64,000 nt of DNA. It comes from Thinopyrum elongatum. Its lineage: Eukaryota; Streptophyta; Magnoliopsida; Poales; Poaceae. The position numbers were made by a program, and so were the translations under genes. The stretch is taken from positions 168,843,837-168,907,836 of the forward strand of contig CM022300.1 of assembly GCA_011799875.1 (NCBI GenBank). Reading direction: 5' to 3'. Positions 55,090 through 64,000 of this stretch are shown here, one piece after another. The notes beneath the pieces were generated by a model. It did not search any database, was not told where the DNA came from, and saw nothing but the letters and a program-made list of their open reading frames with translations. Each line of letters opens with the position of its first letter. The first letter of the stretch is position 1.

Positions 55090-55247
55090 AAAACAAGCAA
55101 AAAACAATGACTAGCACTAGGCACTATGTCAATAGGTTAGTCCAAAAAAATGATATAAAGTTGCTAGTAAATGAATATAAAACATCCAAGTCAATAATAT
55201 AACATCATGGAACAATAAAAAATTATACATACATCAGGGACCTATCA
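55090..55247 (-). repeat. LTR of element H, second part
   Basis: It aligns with the end of the solo LTR at 60375-60532: CACTATGTCAATAGGTTAGT against CACTAAGTTAATAGGTTAGT, AATATAAAACATCCAAG, and ATCATGGAACAATAAAAAAT. It ends CCTATCA at 55247, the outer edge of the LTR. Confidence 0.8.
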
Positions 55248-55813
55248 GTATAACAAGCCAATCATACACTTTAGATATTGTTGTAAACCCATTCATATTT
55301 TATTATTGCATAATACCTACTATATTCTAACTTCACCATGACTTATACCCCCCGATACAATCCATAGATTCATTAAATCAAGCAAATAATGCAATGAAAA
55401 TAGAATCTGTCAAAAGCAGAACAGCCTGTAATGATCTGGACAACAACCATACTTCTGTAACTCCAAAAATTCCGAAACATTAGGACAACGTGTGAAATTT
55501 TTATGTAAATCATGTGTAAAAAATTAGGAATTTTATCACGTTCCAGGGAATTTGAACAATTGCTCTATTGGGCGGAAAAGTTTCTATTTTTTCGCAAAAT
55601 CAAAGCAACTATCAACCAAATCATCCCAAAGGGTTTACTTGGCAGAAACACTAATTTAAACACAGAAACACAACCATAACATTAGCATAATTGTGTGCAC
55701 ACAAAAAAACAGAAAAAAAACAAGAAAAATAAATATAACTATTGGGTTGCCTCCCAAGAAGCGCTATTGTTTTACTCCCCTAGCTAGGCGTAATGCATAG
55801 TTTCAAGTGTTGT

Positions 55814-56696
55814 TGTCAGCGTTCTGGGATCGGGGGTACCCCGATCTACCAGCGCGTGGGCCCATCGACGGCCTTGTATGGCCCAGCTACAACGACTCCA
55901 AGGGAAGACCCTCGCGAGGGCCCCTAGCCTCGCGATGCGGACAACATCAAGACCTCCAGAGGAGCGGCCTCCCAGGCTGCCTCCCGAGGAGTGGAGATTT
56001 CTATGCAGGTACCCAACCTCATGAGGCTGCGATGACTTGATCCATGACGACCAAGGCCAGGCGGGCGCCAGCGGGTGCGGAGGAGGCAGTTTCCCCTTCG
56101 ATGCTAACGGAGCAAGGACAGACGCGGGTTCCCAAGGAATCCCCCAAATGTTTCCATTCCGGTGCAACAAGACCAAGACCACGAGCTCGGCAGGATGGAT
56201 GTCATCGCCGAGCCCACCGCTGTGTCACAACCAGAAGCTTTGCAGGCTAAGACCACCTTTCATCAGGATTAGATGTACTTCTTGTCCCCTTTCAAATTGG
56301 CTGTGGTGGGATCCCTTCCCGCCTAAGTTTTGAGGGAAGAGGACCATGGCCACTATAAATATAGGTTAGCCACCACCGTAGAAGGGGGACACCCGGACAG
56401 ATCGATCGGATCAGTTCCACTCTCACCACCAGAGCTCTCGCGAGGCCGCTTATCCATTCTACTAGTTCATCCTCAGCCTCCTCGTGAGGCCAATCCACCA
56501 CAAAGCAGGAGTAGGGTTTTACACCGCAAGGTGGCCCAAACCTGGGTAAACTACCATGTTCATCTTCTTCCCCGCTCACATGAGCTCGACGAGGCTAGGC
56601 TGTAGGGTAGCGAGCTTGAGACTTGGGTTGGTTGAGATCTTCCCACACGCCCTAGAGTTTGAACCTTATTAGGTCTGTGGAGCCCTGAATCCGACA
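55814..56696 (+). mobile_element. Solo LTR, reverse-oriented relative of element I LTRs
   Basis: It starts TGTCAGCGTTCTGGGA, ends GAATCCGACA, and is 883 bp. Perfect 5-bp duplications gttgt flank it (55809-55813 and 56697-56701). It has a TATAAATA box at 56354 and the block with GCAGGAGTAGGGTTTTAC near 56500. There is no internal sequence, so it is a solo LTR from LTR-LTR recombination. Confidence 0.88.
56354..56361 (+). promoter_or_regulatory. TATA box in the solo LTR
   Basis: TATAAATA lies about 340 bp before the LTR end, at the same place as the TTTATAG string of the element I LTRs on the other strand. Confidence 0.6.
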
Positions 56697-56747
56697 GTTG
56701 TCATCCCTATTTTTTGCATCATTGGGTACGTATTCATAGGGAGGTTT

Positions 56748-57326
56748 CTAAAAAAGAATGGGGAACACATCATTAATGGAAATTTTAGCATTGTTAAAGA
56801 AACCTTCCTCATACCCTTGTTGGTTCCCCTTTACTATCCAAGAATATTGTTTATTAATACCATTGAGAACTTGTTGGATAATATGTATGGGAGGAACTTC
56901 CTTTTTGGTATTTTTATAAAAAGTATGATTGTCATGAAATAAATACCTCAAAAAATAATCTTCATCATATAAGATTTCATCTATAACAGGTAGTTCATGG
57001 CTCATATTATAAAAATTAAAGATCTCTCTAGCCTGATGTACTACATAAATGAATTCATTGATAAGGACAAGAGTAGCTATGTTTTTAGCCCTAGGGTTCT
57101 CTATAACAGGTAATTCATAGAACAATCTCTGCAAAGTGGGGTGAGTACACATAAATCCTCTCTCAAGTTTGAGAATAAGTGCTAAAATAGCTTTGGCGTA
57201 ACTCTTATTTCTTTTCAGAATAGGAATGTCATCACAAACCAATGCCCCCATACAATTAAAGAATTCCTGAATAGCACTTTTTCCTAAGATGTTCCCACTT
57301 CCCGGAACAAAATTTTTAGAATCCAA
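56748..57326 (-). pseudogene. gag-like reading of element J
   Basis: This 192-codon open reading on the minus strand begins MDSKNFVPGSGNILGKSAIQ and includes CTHPTLQRLFYELPVIENPR and AKNIATLVLINEFIYVVHQ. It is Ile/Lys/Glu-rich and lacks the capsid motifs of the other gag proteins here. It corresponds to the gag region of the WHAM/Sabrina type and to the stub at 42349-42603. The upstream part near 57400 is frameshifted. Precise function of this divergent gag is unknown to me. Confidence 0.55.
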
Positions 57327-57565
57327 ATTTGTTGGAATTTCAACTTTAGGAATTTTACCATCCTCACTTTTTGGATAACAAACTCATACATGATAGCAAC
57401 CTCAAGCAAGCAAACAAAAAGACAAACGAAAATATTTTTGTTTTTTGTGTGAAAACATTTTAGAAGTGAGGGAGATGAAAACGAGAGGCAAATGGCAAAT
57501 GAAAGTAAATGCAAGTAGATGAGAGTTTGTCCAATGGTACTTGATAGGTTTTGGTGATGTATCCC

Positions 57566-57811
57566 CAGCAACGGCACCAAAAATTATTCCTGCTACTTGT
57601 GAGCTGCGTTGGGATTGCATCGAAGAGGACAGGATGATGTGGTACAGTAGAGATAAGTATTTCCCTCAGTTAAGAACCAAGGTTATCAATCCAGTAGGAG
57701 AACCACGCGAAACATCATGAACAACACCTACACACAAAAGAATAAATACTTGCACCCAATGCAATCAAGGGGGTTGTCAATCCCCTCGGCGGTTAATTGC
57801 AATTTGGTGCA
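57566..57811 (-). repeat. LTR fragment of element J
   Basis: It matches the LTR of H from TTATTCCTGCTACTTGTGAG to ATTAATTGCAA-like text and then stops at about 57811, so about 1.3 kb of the LTR are missing. The primer site at its left edge makes it the 5' LTR. Confidence 0.7.
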
Positions 57812-58167
57812 TCGGTTTGAGTTCTCCACAGTTATACGTGGAAGTGAAATTCGAGTAGCTTATTACTCTTGGGTGTTCGGGCATCCTAGACGGTTGGTGT
57901 TGTTGGGGAGCTCAATCATTATGGTGTAAAGCTTTGGGAGCCTCCAATTAAGTTGTGGAGATTGCCTCAAGCAATTTGTATGGGTTCAGCGACCTGCCTC
58001 AAGGGTCTTCAATTGTACGGGTTCTGGGTCCCCTAGCGCTTGGGGAGCATTGTGCCTCCAAACCGCTCTAATGGAGATTAGCATCCGGAAGGGTGTGAAC
58101 TTTGGGATACATCATCGTATCCGCGTCCCTCAGTTATCTCTTACCCGAGCCCTTTACTTATTGACAG
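57812..58167. other. Unclassified LTR-like fragment
   Basis: This 356-bp stretch contains GCATCCTAGACGGTTGGTG, GCTTTGGGAGCCTCCAATTA and TTGGGGAGCATTGTGCCTCC, text I associate with another Triticeae LTR family. There is no ORF. Element K inserted at its right edge, with gacag (58163-58167) as the presumed duplication. Confidence 0.45.
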
Positions 58168-58635
58168 TGTCCAGGACGAGGGGGTCCTGGCCTAGCCAGT
58201 CTAGTTCTTGGGCCGGACTGCCAGCCCATAGAGGAGAAGAGACTTTGGAGGCCTCTAGTCTGTTTCAACCGAAGAGTTGGCGTGTACTTCAAGTATATCT
58301 GTTAGATTCGGCATGTAATCCCTAGATTGTAACCGACCATGTGTAACCCTAGATACCCCTGGTGCCTATATAAACCAGAATGGTTTAGTCCGTAGAGGGC
58401 CGTTCATTCATCATCATCACCATTACCCCTAGGGTTTAGACCACAACTTACGATCTCAAGGTGGATCGAATCTATACATTGATACTCCCATAATATAAGC
58501 AAGCGCAGGACGTAGGGTTTTACCTCTTAAAGAGGGGCCCAACCTTGGAAAAAGCATCGTGTCCTCTATCTCTTGTTACCCAGCAATCCGATCTTACAGC
58601 TCGGGCCCCCTACCCGAGGTCTGTCGGTTTTGACA
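58168..58635 (+). repeat. 5' LTR of element K
   Basis: It starts TGTCCAGGACGAGG and ends CGGTTTTGACA, followed by the leader CCAACATTGGTGCTTTCATT. It has a TATATAA box at 58366 and, near 58498-58556, a diverged form of the shared block (GCAGGACGTAGGGTTTTACC then GGGGCCCAACCTTGG). Confidence 0.75.
58366..58374 (+). promoter_or_regulatory. TATA box in LTR of element K
   Basis: CTATATAAACC lies about 260 bp before the LTR end and about 100 bp before the shared block. Confidence 0.65.
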
Positions 58636-58666
58636 CCAACATTGGTGCTTTCATTGGGAGCTCGCT

Positions 58667-61600
58667 ATGAGATCGCCAAGGATTGATGGCTTGCTTGCAG
58701 ATCAACAATAGTATTGGCTCAGTGACATCTTCGTCCCCGCCCAACTTTTTGCCTTCAGCAGCATCGTGCTGCATGCATATCCGACTGGACCTTTGGGCCG
58801 TGTGGAGAACTTCGCCCCAAACCAGATCGTCTTGTTCGGAAGCCTGGAATACGTCATAGACGCCTGAGGTGATCTGGTCCTTTCAAGACAGGCCTCAAAT
58901 CGGATTAAAGATCCCTCCAGCACAGGAGATCCGGAGAAGATTTCCGACCTGATCCCTGAATCCAACTTCCCAATGGAATTAACCATGGAGATAGAGGCTA
59001 CTTGTGAGATGCGTTGGGATTTCCTCGAAGAGGGGAGGATGATGTAGTACAGTAGAGATAAGTACTCCCCTAAGTTCAGAACCAAGGTTATCAATCCCGT
59101 AGGAAAACTGTGTGAAACCTCATGAACAACACCTACACACAAAAGAACAAATACTTGCACCCAACGCGATCAAGGGGGTTGTCAATCCACTCGATGATTA
59201 ATTGCAAGGATCAGGTCTGATAATGGTGGATAGATAAACAAAAACACAAAATAAAGGAAAGGTAAATAAATCACAACAAGGTATTTTTGGATTTTAATAT
59301 ACGATAAAGGTACACCCGGGGACCATTGTTTTCACTAGAGGCTTCTCTCTCGAACAAAAACCATACGGTGGGTTAACAAGTTACAGTTGGGCAATTGATA
59401 GAAAAACGCATAGTTATGACGATTATCAAGGCAATGATCATGTATATAGGCATCATGTCCGACACATGTAGACCGACTCCTACCTGCATCTACTACTATT
59501 ACTCCACACATCGACCGCTATCCAGCATGCATCTAGAGAATTAAGTTCATAAAGAATGGAGTAACGTCTTAAGCAAGATGAAATGATGTAGACAAAGTAA
59601 ACTCCATCAATATGTATAAACCGCGTCATTTTCCCCTTAATGAAAACAATACAAATATGTGTCTTGTCACTTTCTATTACTGGGATAAAGATCACCGCAA
59701 GATTGTACCCATTACAAAGCACCTCTCCCATTGCAAGATAAATCAATCTATTTGGCCAAACCAAACAGATAGATCGCAGTGAAATACAAAGCTATAACAA
59801 TCATGCATATAAGAATTCAGAAAAGACTCATATATTTCTCATGAATAATCTGATCATAAATCCACAATTCATAGGATCCCAACAAACACCCTGCAAAAGA
59901 AGATTACATCGAATAGATCTCCAAGAACATCAAGTAGAACATTGTATTGAAGATCAAGGAGAGAGAAGAAGCCATCTAGATACTAGCTATGGACCCATAG
60001 GTCTGTGTTAAACTACTCACACATCATCAGAATGGCAGCAAGGTTGATGTAAAAGCCCCCCGTGATTGATTCCCCTCCGGCAGAGTACCGGAAAAGGCCT
60101 CCAGATGGGATCTCGGAAGAACAAAAACTCGCACCGGCGGAAAAAGTATTTTGGGTGGCTCTCTATTGTTTTCCCGATTTTAGAGAATTTATAGAGCTAG
60201 AATTAGGTCAGACGAGGCCTTGAGGGACCCACAAGGTACTAGGGCGCGCCCTAGTGCCTTGCCGTCTACTCGTTCGCCTTTTGGTCTCCTCCCGAAGCTT
60301 CTAGGGTCTCTTATGTCCAGAACAAAATCGTCAAAACATTTCGTGGCATTTGGACTTCATTTGGTACTGATTTCTTGGAAAACCAAAAAGCGACAAAAAC
60401 AACAACTAGCTCTTGGCACTAAGTTAATAGGTTAGTCCCAAAAATGATATATAATTGCATATAAAACATCCAAGATTGGTACTAAAATAGCATGGAATAG
60501 TCAAAAATTATGGATACGTTAGAGACGTATCAATAGATCTGGTGGTCATCACGTCCGATCTAGCCCTCTCCTCCTCAGATGATAGCCTCGAGCCGAACTC
60601 GTCTTCGGACCCGGCAGTGGTCTCTGAGGCAGTTTCTCCTCTCACTGACCTAGCTAGGGTCAGCCCAGAGCGATCGAGATGATGGGCTTGCATCAAGCAG
60701 CCCGAACAAACTATTTTTGATCAGCCCGGCTTATAGCCAGGTCCTCGACACCAAGGAATTCTTGTCAATAAACAAGGTGTTGAATCGAATCCGAAACTTG
60801 GCAATCTCATCTGCCGTTTATAATCAGATCGTATGTAAAGCCGATGACCAGGAAATTTTCATCCTGCCCACCACCCACCTAGTCGCCACGGTCGAAGACA
60901 TGACCGATACGCTTGACTATGGCTCGGACGAAGCCACTGACATGGCAGAGGATGTTGATGGCGACACTGAAACAAACACATCCGCAGTCATATCCCGCAC
61001 AGGGAATTGGGTTGCAATGTCCACTTATGACGTCTACATGGTCGACACTCCCATGGATAATTCCGAGGAGAAGCCCAAGGAAAACCCTAAGCGTCGTCTC
61101 CCTAAGAGGCGAACGAAGGGCCACAATGGAAGTAGAAGTACGACCAACACCACGGGCGCCACCGAAAATAGTGTGGCCCCCGACGTCACTAAGAACCTGG
61201 GCGAGGACAATCAAGCCTCACCTGCCCAACAGAATGGGCCCGCGGGAACACCTGCGGAAGATTACCTCAAGGGCATGGGCACCTTCGACGATGGGTCAGT
61301 CAAGGATTACGTACCCGAATCCAAGGACGAGGTTAGCCTCGGACCCAATTACTTTGTAGTACCCATAAACCCATCCAAGCAGGCGTGATTCCAATGGCAG
61401 CTAATCGCAACTGTGCGAAGCATGAAAAAGTAGCAGCATGAGCTGTATACACATAAAAATGTGCTCAATGATAAATGGGTGAAAATCCTCGCGCCCAAAG
61501 TAGACCTCGAAAATTGACGCGTGGCCACCAAGTCATTCCCATATCGGCGTCTGCAGCCTGACTTCGATGACGAAGTAGTAGATAATGAGCTACTAACTTA

Positions 61601-62405
61601 CGGCCAGGCAAACTAGGCTGACCGTCCCCCTCGAGGGCAAGACTGGCCAATAGAGGCACCCGAGCCCTTTGATTTGCATGTCAAGCTATAGGCCAATAAA
61701 ACTCCATCTCAATCCATTTATGGACTAAGGGAGTGCTCACCCGCCGCCCTGGAGGGCTACGATGCCTGGATGGACAGGCACGAAAGAGCTCGGGAGTAGA
61801 CCCAGGCCAAGAAAATTGCTAACGCCCGACAAGATGTGGCTCTCTATCGAGGGCCCGCACATCCAGTATGCTTCACACACGAGGTCATGGAGCACCAGCT
61901 CCCAGAAGGGTTTAAAACCATCAATATCGATCAATACGACTGAACAATTGACCCGACTATTTGGATAGAAGACTTCGTTCTCCATATTCACATGGCCCAA
62001 GGTGATGACCTCCACGCCATAAAATACCTATCGCTCAAGCTTAAAGGACCGGAAAGACATTGGCTCCACAACCTCTCTAGAAATTCTATTGGAAACTGGG
62101 AGGAGCTCGAGGAGGCCTTTAGGGAAAACTTTCAGAGCACCAATGTTCAGCACCCAGATGCTGATGACCTTAGCCATATAGTCTAGAAGGAGGGCGAATC
62201 AACTCAGAAATTCTAGAATCAGTTCTTAACTAAAAATGACCAGATCATTGATTGTCCCAACGCCACGGCAATTTAGGCATTCAAGCATAGCATCCAGGGT
62301 AAATGTCTCGCACGACAGCTCAGGCAGGATAAGCCGAGAACCATGGCAGCTCTCACCTCTCTAATGACCAGCTTTTACGCGGGCAAGGATAGTTGGCTGG
62401 CCAGT
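58667..62405 (+). pseudogene. gag of element K, split by a solo LTR
   Basis: The first part, from ATG 58667, reads MRSPRIDGLLADQQ, stop, then later ISDLIPESNFPMELTMEIE. It resumes at 60538 in register after the solo LTR. The open part 60717-61388 is acidic (DTLDYGSDEATDMAEDVDGD) and Lys/Arg-rich. The capsid domain follows in pieces: RPDKMW-like and TIDPTIWIEDFVLHIHMAQG text, GDDLHAIKYLSLKLKGPERH, NSIGNWEELEEAFRENF and DADDLSHIV with a stop. It ends at AGKDSWLAS, where element M is inserted. Confidence 0.68.
58996..60532 (-). mobile_element. Solo WHAM/Sabrina-like LTR in gag of element K
   Basis: The 1537-bp segment aligns with the LTR of element H and ends GACGTATCA at 60532. Perfect 5-bp duplications ataga flank it (58991-58995 and 60533-60537). 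The left terminus lacks roughly 16 bases (TGTCAGAAATTCTTCC) although the duplication beside it is intact. No internal sequence is present. Confidence 0.8.
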
Positions 62406-63284
62406 TGTCGGCGTTCTGGGATCGGGGGTACCGAGACCTACCGGCCTGTGGCCCAGCACATGACTTCATCGATGGCCCGAGACGACCCAGCTACAAGACT
62501 CCACGAGCAAGACCCTCACGATGGCCAATGGCCTCGCGAGGTGAACAACATCAAGACCTCCCGAGGAGAAGCTCCCCGAGCCTGCCTCCCGAGGAGCAGA
62601 GATCTCAATGTAGGTACCCCACCTCACGAGGCTCGTGATGACGTGAGCCGTGATGACCAAGGCTAGGCGGGCGCTAGCACGCACAGACCAGGACAGTTTC
62701 CTCTTTGGTGCTAAGGAGGCAAGGACAAGCGCGGGTTCCTGAGGGATCCCCCAAAGGTTTCCATTCCAGTGCAACAAGACCAAGACCACGGGCTCAGCAG
62801 GACGGAGGTCATCACTGAGCCCACAGCTGCGTCTTGGCCAGAAGCTTTGCAGGCGAAGACCACCTTTCATCTGGATAAGATGTTCTCTTGTCCCCCTTTA
62901 AAATTGGCCACTGTGGTATTCCTTCCTGCCTAAGTTATGAGGGAAGAGAACCGGGCCTAGTATAAGTATAGGCTAGCCTCCACCGTAGAGATCGATCGAT
63001 TCCTTCTCATCCTCTAAGCCCTCGCGAGGCAGCTCATCCGCTGTACTAGTTCATCCTCAACCTCCTCGTGTAGCCAATCCATCACAAAGCAGGAGTAGGG
63101 TTTTACACAGCAAGGTAGCCCGAACCTGGGTAAACCACCATATCCTTTTCTCCTTCCCGCTTGCACGTACTCGACGAGATTAGGCCATGAGGGTGGCGAG
63201 CAGTGAGGCGTCATGAAGTGAGATCCTTCATACATGCCCTAGAGTTCGAACCTAGTTTGGGTCCGCGGAACCCTTATTTCGACA
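62406..63284 (+). repeat. 5' LTR of element M
   Basis: TGTCGGCGTTCTGGGA to TATTTCGACA, 879 bp. It closely matches the solo LTR at 55814-56696 and, in reverse complement, the LTRs of element I. A TATA-like AGTATAAGTATAGG is near 62959 and the shared block is near 63080-63140. Confidence 0.83.
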
Positions 63285-63305
63285 TTTGGCGCGCCAGGTA
63301 GGGGC
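63285..63305 (+). promoter_or_regulatory. Primer-binding site of element M
   Basis: TTTGGCGCGCCAGGTAGGGG follows the LTR directly. It is the intact form also seen in element C. Confidence 0.78.
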
Positions 63306-63361
63306 GTGTTGAAGCCTCCATTTCTTCATCGACTGCTCTCCGTCCTTGCTCCACCGCATCC

Positions 63362-64000
63362 ATGGCCGATGCCCGCCGAGTTCGTGCCGAGCGCCGGGCC
63401 GTTCGCGTCGGCCAGACGGTACCCAGGGGCAGCGGTGTTCCTCACCGCTCCGCCTCTCCTGCGGCAAAAGCCGCCACTGACCCCCGCTGCTCATGAGCAG
63501 CAGGACTCGTCGCTGCCACCCTCCGTTCAATATGATGGCCGCACCACCATGCCTTCCCTCACTCCCGCCACGCCATCCTCCTCCCACGCTCGTTGTCGGA
63601 CGGCGAACGCGCAAGCCTCGCTCATCATGGCGCGTGAATTGCTGCGCTACCGCCCTGCCAATGAAGGCTACGATGCATGGCTTGGTCGCATCACCGAGCT
63701 CGTCAACGCCGCCACAAAGGGCACGACACCCTCCCACTTGCTCCGTCCCCCGCCCTCTCGTGCGGGCGACGTGGCTCATGGCGCGCCTCCACCTCCTCCT
63801 CTGCGCAGTGCCGATGTCGAGCCCAGGCATGACACGCATCCGCGCGGCTTGCCACGCGGGATACCTGCGCCAGTGCGAGATGAGGGCACCTGCCAGGTGG
63901 TGCAGCAACCGCAGCATGGCGCGCGTGCGCTCCCCGCGCCGCCTCGCCAGCACCAAGACCGGGTAGCTCTCGGGGCTGCAGTGCATGGGCATTAGGAGCA
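63362..64000 (+). pseudogene. gag N-terminus of element M, partial
   Basis: The start ATG is at 63362 (MADARRVRAERRAVRVGQTV). A frameshift near 63440 moves it into the frame reading AHEQQDSSLPPSVQ, ASLIMARELLRYRPANEGYD and AWLGRITELVNAATKG, in parallel with the N-terminus of the element I gags. The capsid domain is beyond the window. The frameshift suggests it is non-functional, but this is the least damaged leader-to-gag region here. Confidence 0.68.

Larger units (their letters stand above)
42349..55247 (-). mobile_element. Element H: WHAM/Sabrina-like retrotransposon, 5' LTR and gag stub, split by element I
   Basis: A minus-strand gag start, a GTTGCCGGGGA primer site and an LTR make up the visible part. 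The LTR is interrupted after 44203 and resumes at 55090, ending at 55247 in CTATCA. The joined LTR would be ~1.57 kb, close to the 1.54-kb solo copy at 58996-60532 that aligns along its length. The downstream part of H lies beyond the CACTA insertion at 42348 and is not in view. Confidence 0.75.
55248..57565 (-). mobile_element. Element J: WHAM/Sabrina-like internal region, interrupted by a solo LTR
   Basis: The left part (55248-55813) is AT-rich and includes TTGGGTTGCCTCCCAAGAAG, a string I associate with the 3' region of these elements. The right part (56702-57565) holds gag-like coding sequence and ends at a TGGTGCCGTTGCTGGGGA primer site on the minus strand. The two parts join cleanly when the solo LTR at 55814-56696 and one copy of its duplication are removed. 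Confidence 0.65.
58168..62405 (+). mobile_element. Element K: plus-strand gypsy element, 5' LTR and gag
   Basis: A 468-bp LTR, leader and a long degenerate gag are present. The gag is interrupted first by a solo LTR (58996-60532) and then by element M at 62406, after which nothing of K remains in the window. Its short LTR and different leader separate it from A, C and I. Confidence 0.75.
62406..64000 (+). mobile_element. Element M: plus-strand gypsy element, 5' LTR and gag start, cut by window end
   Basis: An LTR in the same orientation as the solo LTR at 55814 is followed by an undamaged primer site and a gag whose start (MADARRVRAERRA) matches element I. The five bases before it, ccagt, are the presumed target duplication. 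The rest lies beyond 64000. Confidence 0.78.

Noticed and set aside
55248..55260. The H LTR edge as the 3' LTR of element J
   Set aside because: The adjoining bases are not purine-rich on the minus strand, so there is no polypurine tract. J is treated as separate target sequence.
1..64000. Search for a single-copy host gene, resistance-gene motif or rRNA
   Set aside because: No kinase, NB-ARC, LRR, transporter or rRNA signature was seen. All recognisable coding parts belong to transposons or their passengers.

Overview
This window looks like intergenic, transposon-packed DNA of a large-genome grass, most likely a Triticeae species (wheat, Aegilops or barley group). The evidence is nested Ty3/gypsy LTR retrotransposons, TNP2-type CACTA elements and Stowaway MITEs with CTCCCTCCGT ends, all riddled with stops and frameshifts. 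I see no convincing single-copy host gene, no rRNA, no confident tRNA and no CRISPR. Family names in quotes (such as WHAM/Sabrina-like) come from recalled resemblance and were not checked by a search.

Layout. 22-10697: element A, a complete minus-strand gypsy element (two ~0.9-kb LTRs, 5-bp duplication actcc) with a large antisense ORF between pol and its 3' LTR, a Tat/Grande-like layout. 10703-11641: remnant of an older antisense-ORF region that element C entered. 11642-19538: element C, plus-strand gypsy, with a solo LTR (D, 13748-14688) inside gag. 19539-25779: element E, a minus-strand relative of C, joined to C in inverted orientation and carrying an antisense gene with its own TATA box. 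25780-33580: CACTA element F (decayed TNP2 transposase, a GRF-finger-like minus-strand gene, repeat arrays, intact right terminus). 33581-42348: sequence ending in a second CACTA right terminus (G), with a candidate multi-exon gene, triplicated segments and two MITEs. 42349-44203 plus 55090-55247: one LTR and a gag stub of a WHAM/Sabrina-like element (H), split by element I (44204-55089), a three-LTR composite with an intact 436-codon antisense ORF. 55248-57811: a second WHAM/Sabrina-like body (J) containing a solo LTR (55814-56696). 58168-62405: plus-strand gypsy K with a solo LTR (58996-60532) in gag. 62406-64000: 5' LTR and gag of plus-strand element M, cut by the window end.

The genes do not form a cellular pathway. 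They are gag, protease, reverse transcriptase, RNase H and integrase modules of retroelements, CACTA transposase pieces, and accessory genes carried by transposons. The points most worth a second look are the antisense genes in the gypsy elements (two related proteins in A and I, an unrelated B3-like one in E), the inverted C/E pair as a possible double-stranded RNA source, an LTR block shared across families, and the CACTA accessory genes.
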